Assembly: GCA_900752345.1 (NCBI GenBank)
Contig: CAADVA010000238.1
Coordinates: 1 to 5,127 of the forward strand
DNA length: 5,127 nt
Direction: 5' to 3'
Source: an uncultured Collinsella sp.
GTDB taxonomy: Bacteria > Actinomycetota > Coriobacteriia > Coriobacteriales > Coriobacteriaceae
The notes under the pieces were generated by a model, which searched no databases, was not told where the DNA came from, and saw only the letters and a list, made by a program, of their open reading frames with translations. The translations under genes were made by a program, and so were the position numbers. Below, one piece after another: positions 3,774 to 5,127 of the stretch (position 1 is the stretch's first letter; every line of letters begins with the position of its first letter).

Positions 3774-5127
3774 GTGCGACCGAGCGCGAGCATGTGATGC
3801 CACCGCGCCCATTGATGCCGTGGACGATAGCCCTTTGTGCCGGCTTGTGTGCGAGCTGTGGGTTAGTGCTTAACATGGCGGCCGATGCGCTGCTGGGAGA
3901 GCGGGCGGCGCCCGTCACATTGCTTATGGCCATTCCCGTTGCGGCAGCAGGGTGCATCGTATTGGCTCGGTCCTGCATGCGCCTTGTGCGGTGGAGGCGA
4001 TGGCTGTATGCCGCGGCCCTCGGCCTCGTGGCGGGAGCGGTAGTGTCCGCGGGTTGGGCGATAGGGGCGCTGCGCGCTTCGAGGGCGTTGGATAATCGGG
4101 CTGCGAGCAGTCTCGAGTTTGTTGTGTGTGGCGACCCGTCCATCAATGACGGTGCGTACTCCTATACCTGTGATGCGTATGCGGGCGAAAAGCGTTTGGG
4201 TCAGGTACGGCTGTCGTGTGATCGTGAGCTTGGCGCCGGTTCGCATGTACGTGCTATCGGTCGAATTTCGCGCTTTGAGAATGATGCGTATGGGCGCTCA
4301 CGCGTGCTTCGGGGGGAGCTTCGAAAGGTTAAAGTCGTCCGGTTGGTATCGATCGACGAGGGCCCTCCAGGCCCGTTGTCTTGGCTTCGAAACGAGCTCC
4401 TTGCCGTTATCGCGCCCGCGACCGATCCAGCGCGCTCGCTCATTGCCGGCGTTGTCTGTGGACGCTCGTCCGAGCTGCGCGCCCAGCCGGCGGGCGATTG
4501 GTTTTCGGTAACGGGCACCGCACATCTCGTCGCCGTCTCGGGCAGCCATCTTGCCATCGTCGGGTTTGTAATTGAGACCGCCCTGCAAAAGACACGCCTC
4601 TCTCGTGGGCTGCAGCGGGGGCTGTTGGTGCTGGCCCTTGCTGCCTATGCCGTCTTTACGGGCGCTTCGCCTTCGGCCGTGCGCGCGTGCTGCATGGTGG
4701 CGGCGACGCTTGTCGCGAACGGCGCCGGACGTCGTCGTCATGGCCTCTCGGCCCTATTTTTGACCATGGTGGTCTTTGTGCTGCTGCGGCCGACGGTATT
4801 GTTCGAAATGGGTTTTCAGCTTTCGTGCGTCAGTGTTTTTGCCATCCTTTGTTTTTGCCCCTACGCCACCTACGCCTTGGGCGAGCTGGGCATGCCATCG
4901 GGTGTCGCCAGCGTTTTGTCTGTCACGCTGTGCTCGCAGCTGGCGACACTTCCCGTTACGATTCCCGCATTTGAGACGTTTTCGCTCATTGCCCCACTTG
5001 CAAATGCCGTGATCGGTCCGGTGATAAGCGTGCTGCTCGCTGTATCGGTTGTGCTGGTGCCCTGCTCGCTTGGGCCGCTGCTGCGTCACGGGGCGCTCGT
5101 GGTGCCCATGATTGTCGCCCGCTGTGC
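3770..5127 (+). CDS. comEC: DNA-uptake channel ComEC/Rec2, N-terminal part (3' end outside window)
   Basis: ComEC is the polytopic membrane protein that carries single-stranded DNA into the cytoplasm during transformation. From ATG at 3770, which overlaps the comEA stop (ATGA), the frame is open for 452 codons to the last base, with no stop. Visible parts are: three membrane segments (about 16-38, 48-66, 78-100); an extracytoplasmic OB-like (DUF4131) region, about 108-195, with Cys120, Cys134 and Cys150; then the competence domain. The latter shows TGTAHLVAVSGSHLAIVGF (248-266), the family's signature segment, PSAVRA (301-306), MGFQLS (347-352) and SQLATLPVT (389-397), followed by more hydrophobic segments. 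Family members are often 700-800 residues, so the rest of the channel and any metallo-beta-lactamase-like domain lie beyond the window. No Shine-Dalgarno sequence is evident, so translation is probably coupled to comEA. In-frame ATGs at 3797 and 3815 are possible alternative starts. Rare-looking Arg codons (CGG, AGG, CGA) are frequent, unlike mihF. Confidence 0.93.
   Translation, partial: MSATEREHVMPPRPLMPWTIALCAGLCASCGLVLNMAADALLGERAAPVTLLMAIPVAAAGCIVLARSCMRLVRWRRWLYAAALGLVAGAVVSAGWAIGALRASRALDNRAASSLEFVVCGDPSINDGAYSYTCDAYAGEKRLGQVRLSCDRELGAGSHVRAIGRISRFENDAYGRSRVLRGELRKVKVVRLVSIDEGPPGPLSWLRNELLAVIAPATDPARSLIAGVVCGRSSELRAQPAGDWFSVTGTAHLVAVSGSHLAIVGFVIETALQKTRLSRGLQRGLLVLALAAYAVFTGASPSAVRACCMVAATLVANGAGRRRHGLSALFLTMVVFVLLRPTVLFEMGFQLSCVSVFAILCFCPYATYALGELGMPSGVASVLSVTLCSQLATLPVTIPAFETFSLIAPLANAVIGPVISVLLAVSVVLVPCSLGPLLRHGALVVPMIVARC

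Noticed and set aside
4298..4741. Open frames on both strands inside the comEC region, including a 147-codon - strand frame
   Set aside because: They are out of frame with the clear ComEC motifs, and their products are Arg-rich with no recognisable domain.
1..5127. Phage, transposon, CRISPR, tRNA or toxin-antitoxin elements
   Set aside because: No terminal repeats, transposase or integrase motifs, repeat-spacer pattern or tRNA-like cloverleaf could be seen. mIHF is named for its phage integration role but is a normal chromosomal gene here.

Overview
The window reads as chromosomal DNA of a high-GC Gram-positive bacterium, most likely an actinobacterium of the class Coriobacteriia (a Collinsella-like gut anaerobe is my best guess). 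Three things suggest this. One gene encodes the actinobacterial integration host factor (mIHF). The order pyrF, mihF, gmk, rpoZ matches the conserved actinobacterial cluster known from mycobacteria. The GC-rich coding style is combined with genes such as thiI and comEA/comEC. The genus is inference; I ran no database search.

Layout, all genes on the + strand: (1) 1-198, the 3' end of pyrF (orotidine 5'-phosphate decarboxylase). (2) 199-437, a 239-bp gap with two strong dyads: an extended hairpin at 244-301 without a U-tract, and a dyad at 361-399 that encloses an extended -10 promoter motif. (3) 438-2848, a tightly packed operon mihF-gmk-rpoZ-thiI with 0, 5 and 0 bp between genes, closed by a clear Rho-independent terminator at 2859-2894. 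(4) 2895-3062, an intergenic region with an imperfect hairpin and a strong ribosome binding site. (5) 3063 to the window end, comEA followed by comEC, overlapping by 4 bp (ATGA). comEC stays open to the last base and is cut by the window edge.

How the genes fit together: the first operon joins DNA architecture (mIHF), GMP phosphorylation (Gmk), the RNA polymerase omega subunit (RpoZ) and tRNA thiolation or thiamine thiazole sulfur transfer (ThiI), so it is housekeeping. ThiI lacks a rhodanese domain and has a Ser in the first Gly position of its SGGxDS loop. The second unit encodes the DNA-uptake pair of natural transformation: ComEA, a membrane-anchored DNA receptor with SLBB and helix-hairpin-helix domains, and ComEC, the membrane DNA channel.

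I see no mobile element, CRISPR array, tRNA, rRNA or obvious new system. The points most worth a second look are the two dyads upstream of mihF, the ThiI loop substitution, the placement of thiI after rpoZ, and the extracytoplasmic cysteines in ComEA and ComEC.
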